18,068 nt of DNA from Lachnospiraceae bacterium. Its GTDB lineage: Bacteria > Bacillota > Clostridia > Lachnospirales > Lachnospiraceae. The position numbers were made by a program, and so were the translations under genes. Of this stretch, positions 15,629-18,068 are shown one piece after another (position 1 is the stretch's first letter; every line of letters starts with the position of its first letter). Below the pieces are notes generated by a model. The model did not search any database and was not told the DNA's origin. It saw only the letters and a list, made by a program, of their open reading frames with translations. The stretch is taken from assembly GCA_024691065.1 (NCBI GenBank), contig JAILOA010000335.1, forward strand, positions 1-18,068. Reading direction: 5' to 3'.

Positions 15629-17371
15629 TCATCTTATGTCAATTATTTTAAATTGAACCGTATTATTATAATCATTAAAATCAGGTGCATACATAATATC
15701 CACCGAAACCCCTTCAAATCCCGGTAATACAAGCGATTCCCAGGCTTGCTCATTGTACTTTGAAACAATAGCAGGCTTGGTTAATACATCTACATTAAAG
15801 TCCACTGCATTGTAGGTTTGACCTTCATCCTCAATAATGAATCTACCCACTTTATTTTCTTTTCCGCAAAGGAAAACCCTCTTTATAAGAACATTTCGTT
15901 TCACAAATTTAGCCGAATCATTTTCCGCACCGAACGGTTCCATAAGTGCCAGTTCATCCACAAGCTGCTTTGTAGCATCCTTTAGGGGAACCTCGGCATC
16001 AAAATATACCTTTTCCACGAAGTCATCCTCAGTTAAATTTGCATTTGCCTCCAATGCCGCATAAATCTCTTCAAGCTTGTCCTTTTCAAATGAGAATCCG
16101 GCCGCAAGCGCATGTCCGCCATACTCTGAAAGCAAATCTTTTATCTGATTAAGTCCCTTCTGCATATGATATGCCGGTATACTTCTTCCCGAAGCCTTTA
16201 CAATTCCTTCCCGTCCCTTGGCATCAACCGCAACCATAACAGGATGGAAATACTTTTCCCTAAGGCGTCCGGCAACTATTCCTGCCACCGCCTCACTTAA
16301 ATCCGGCACATAAACCAATAAAATCTTTTTTTCGAGAAGATTATTTTCTTCAATATATTCAATGGCTGCATCCACGCCCTGCTCTGTAATGGTTTTCCTG
16401 TTTTCATTTAAATCAACAAGATAAGCGGCAAGTTCATGCGCCTTACTCTCATCCTCTTCAAGCATTAACTCGAGAGATTTTTCGGCACTTTCAAGCCTGC
16501 CCGCAGCATTTATACAAGGTCCGATTCTAAATCCGAAATCATAACCTCCTATTTGCTTTTTAAAATTACATAATTTAATCAACTCATTAAGCCCGACAAT
16601 ACTACATTTCCCATTAATGTATTTGAGGCCGTATCTGACTATCACACGATTCTCGCCCTTCAAAGGAACCACATCGCAAACTGTCGCAATTGCCGCAGGA
16701 ATCATAAGCTGCACAAGCATCGGATTGTATTTTTTATCATGATTACATAAAAGCTGAATCAATCTGTAACAAATACCTGCTCCGCACATATCCTTGAATG
16801 GATAAGCGCATTCACTCTGCTTTGGATCAACCGTAAGGTCCGCCGGTACCTTTATCTCACCGTTTTCATCGGTAGGCACCTCATGGTGGTCGGTCACTAT
16901 TACATCGAGCCCGATTTTCTTGGCATGCTCAATCGCAGAAACCGCTGAAATACCGTTATCACAGGTCATAAGTATATCCGCACCGAATTCCTTCGCCTCA
17001 TCTGCCATATAATCGCGGATACCGTAGCCGTCCTTCTCACGGTGTGGCAACCTGTATCCCACCTCATGGCCCAGTGTTCTAAGCCCTTTTACCAATATAT
17101 ATGTGGACATCACACCGTCTACATCGTAATCTCCGACAACGAAAATTTTACAATTTTTCTTTGAATTAAGAAGCTTTACGGCACCCTCCATATCCTTCAT
17201 AAGAAAAGCGTCCTTAAGCTTCACTTTCTCAGGATACAGGTACTCATCCATCTCATTCAGATTTTTAAATTTTCTGTTTACAAGAACCTTTGCAAATGCC
17301 TCTGACACATTATATCTTTTAGTTATAATAGAAACATCGAAAGGTACATTTTTAAAAAACCATTTTTTCAT
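15629..17371 (-). CDS. recJ: Single-stranded-DNA-specific 5'-3' exonuclease RecJ
   Basis: Degrades single-stranded DNA 5' to 3' in recombination and mismatch/base-excision repair. The 580-residue protein has the DHH phosphoesterase motifs DYDVDG (81-86), CDNGIS (137-142), DHH (161-163) and VCDVVPL (231-237), the RecJ-type GPCINAAGRL (284-293; many relatives have R-L in place of C-I), and the DHHA1 motif GGHALAAGF (418-426), then a C-terminal OB-like region. The length matches the Firmicute form. ATG 17371 has AAAGGA upstream. It lies 80 bp after prmA on the same strand. Confidence 0.96.
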   Translation of the reverse strand: MKKWFFKNVPFDVSIITKRYNVSEAFAKVLVNRKFKNLNEMDEYLYPEKVKLKDAFLMKDMEGAVKLLNSKKNCKIFVVGDYDVDGVMSTYILVKGLRTLGHEVGYRLPHREKDGYGIRDYMADEAKEFGADILMTCDNGISAVSAIEHAKKIGLDVIVTDHHEVPTDENGEIKVPADLTVDPKQSECAYPFKDMCGAGICYRLIQLLCNHDKKYNPMLVQLMIPAAIATVCDVVPLKGENRVIVRYGLKYINGKCSIVGLNELIKLCNFKKQIGGYDFGFRIGPCINAAGRLESAEKSLELMLEEDESKAHELAAYLVDLNENRKTITEQGVDAAIEYIEENNLLEKKILLVYVPDLSEAVAGIVAGRLREKYFHPVMVAVDAKGREGIVKASGRSIPAYHMQKGLNQIKDLLSEYGGHALAAGFSFEKDKLEEIYAALEANANLTEDDFVEKVYFDAEVPLKDATKQLVDELALMEPFGAENDSAKFVKRNVLIKRVFLCGKENKVGRFIIEDEGQTYNAVDFNVDVLTKPAIVSKYNEQAWESLVLPGFEGVSVDIMYAPDFNDYNNTVQFKIIDIR

Positions 17372-17395
17372 ATTTTTTCCTTTGCATTATGCTGC

Positions 17396-17427
17396 CTGCC
17401 GGCTTTTTCTTTAATTTTCTGCCGGCT
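17396..17427. repeat. Short direct repeat in the recJ-prmA gap
   Basis: CTGCCGGCT occurs at 17396-17404 and again at 17419-17427, 23 bp apart with T-rich sequence (TTTTCTTTAATTTT) between. CCAATAGC follows at 17430-17437. The vocabulary (T-rich stretch, CTGCC, CAATAGC) resembles the array at 1367-1499. Each CTGCCGGC also contains the palindrome GCCGGC. Confidence 0.5.
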
Positions 17428-17451
17428 ATCCAATAGCTTACGCCTTATGCA

Positions 17452-18068
17452 TTAAGCCCTGCACACAAATGAGCACCATTCGCCGTCCTCATTGCATATA
17501 ATATCTTTGAAATCATTCTTAATAAGCGCTTCCCTTACATCTTCTTTTCTCTCCACTAGAATTCCTGATGTTATAAATGTAGCGCCCTCCTTCATAAATT
17601 CCTTTATAATATCGCATAAAGGAATTATTACATCTGCAAGTATATTTGCTACAACAATATCATATTTTTCGGAAAGCATTGCAAGCTTCTCCCTATCCTT
17701 CTTTTTAAAGATATCACCTGCCGCAGTTTCGTATTTTCCGGAAAATGTATTGTTAAGTTCTATATTTTCATTTACATTATCAATTGCTCCGGTGTCAATA
17801 TCTATCATTGAAACCTTCTTTGCACCCATAAGAAGTGCGGTAATTCCAAGGATTCCGCTACCGCAACCAACATCAAGTAAGTGAACATCACTGCTCTTCG
17901 GTGAACCTGTATTTCCACGACTTTCAGAACCGCCCAAAGCATTGGTGTTTTCACTGTTTTCCGAGCCATCCAAAACACCGGCATTTCCACTTTTTCCCGG
18001 TTCAGCCCGCACACCGGCATTTTCGCTGTTTTCCATATCAGATTTTCCGGTTTGACCCTTATCACTAT
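17452..18068 (-). CDS. prmA: Ribosomal protein L11 methyltransferase (PrmA), 5' part beyond the window
   Basis: Uses S-adenosylmethionine to methylate ribosomal protein L11. The visible C-terminal domain has motif I LLDVGCGSGILG, an acidic SAM-ribose motif (MIDID) and VVANILADVIIPL (motif IV), and ends in WCSFVCRA. The frame stays open past the Met at 18036 to the right edge, so that Met is probably internal and the N-terminal domain lies outside. The odd feature is the region just before motif I: at least 63 residues of Gly, Ser, Asn, Glu and Lys in a degenerate 12-residue repeat, where PrmA proteins normally have a short structured link from the GTGxHxTT motif to VLDVGCGSG. The frame is kept because the DNA unit is 36 bp. 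Alternatively this is a PrmA-like methyltransferase with another target. Confidence 0.85.
   Translation of the reverse strand, partial: SDKGQTGKSDMENSENAGVRAEPGKSGNAGVLDGSENSENTNALGGSESRGNTGSPKSSDVHLLDVGCGSGILGITALLMGAKKVSMIDIDTGAIDNVNENIELNNTFSGKYETAAGDIFKKKDREKLAMLSEKYDIVVANILADVIIPLCDIIKEFMKEGATFITSGILVERKEDVREALIKNDFKDIICNEDGEWCSFVCRA
17903..18046. repeat. 36 bp in-frame tandem repeats inside prmA
   Basis: Degenerate units start at 17903, 17939, 17975 and 18011, each 36 bp, with blocks like ACACCGGCATTT, CACTTTTTCC and a CC-rich tail. The best-preserved pair is 17975 and 18011. A more decayed unit may continue to the edge from 18047. The translated product is the low-complexity linker of PrmA. 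Confidence 0.75.

Overview
The window looks like chromosomal DNA of a low-to-mid GC Firmicute, most likely a Lachnospiraceae member (Butyrivibrio/Roseburia-like). This rests on the Clostridia-style fatty-acid gene order fabH-acpP-fabD-fabG-fabF-fabZ-accD-accA, a compact RecD2 (AddAB-independent type), a CvfB/YitL S1 protein, and strong AGGAGG-type ribosome binding sites. The genus is an inference. No tRNA, rRNA, CRISPR array, transposase or phage gene was seen.

Layout, left to right. (1) 1-1245, minus strand: an arylsulfotransferase-family protein running off the left edge; the residues expected to form its active site appear to be replaced. (2) 1246-1764: a divergent intergenic region with two good promoter candidates, and a tandem array of about 30 bp units filling the space between their -35 boxes. 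(3) 1774-3621, plus strand: an aldose 1-epimerase family protein and a CvfB-like RNA-binding protein. They are separated by a two-way terminator from the convergent block that follows. (4) 3779-10967, minus strand: a type II fatty-acid synthesis cluster, transcribed right to left as fabH, acpP, fabD, fabG, fabF, fabZ, accD, accA. It supplies malonyl-CoA carboxyltransferase (AccA/AccD), malonyl transfer (FabD), priming (FabH), elongation (FabF), ketoreduction (FabG), dehydration (FabZ) and the carrier (ACP). The biotin carrier accB, biotin carboxylase accC and enoyl reductase fabK, which usually sit inside this cluster in relatives, are absent. The gaps where fabK and accC would lie are unusually roomy (130 and 214 bp), and the second holds a duplicated hairpin repeat. 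(5) 11333-18068, minus strand: prmA (partial), recJ, mreB, recD2 and comF, a mix of ribosome modification, DNA repair/uptake and cell shape.

The most distinctive theme is short tandem repeats. There is a roughly 30 bp array between divergent promoters (1367-1499), a 46 bp hairpin duplication between fabZ and accD, a 36 bp array upstream of mreB, and a 36 bp, frame-preserving array inside prmA that encodes a Gly/Ser/Asn-rich linker directly before the SAM-binding motif. The core genes look ordinary and intact. I do not see a clearly new multi-gene system; the leads are the degenerate sulfotransferase, the repeat families and the incomplete fatty-acid cluster.
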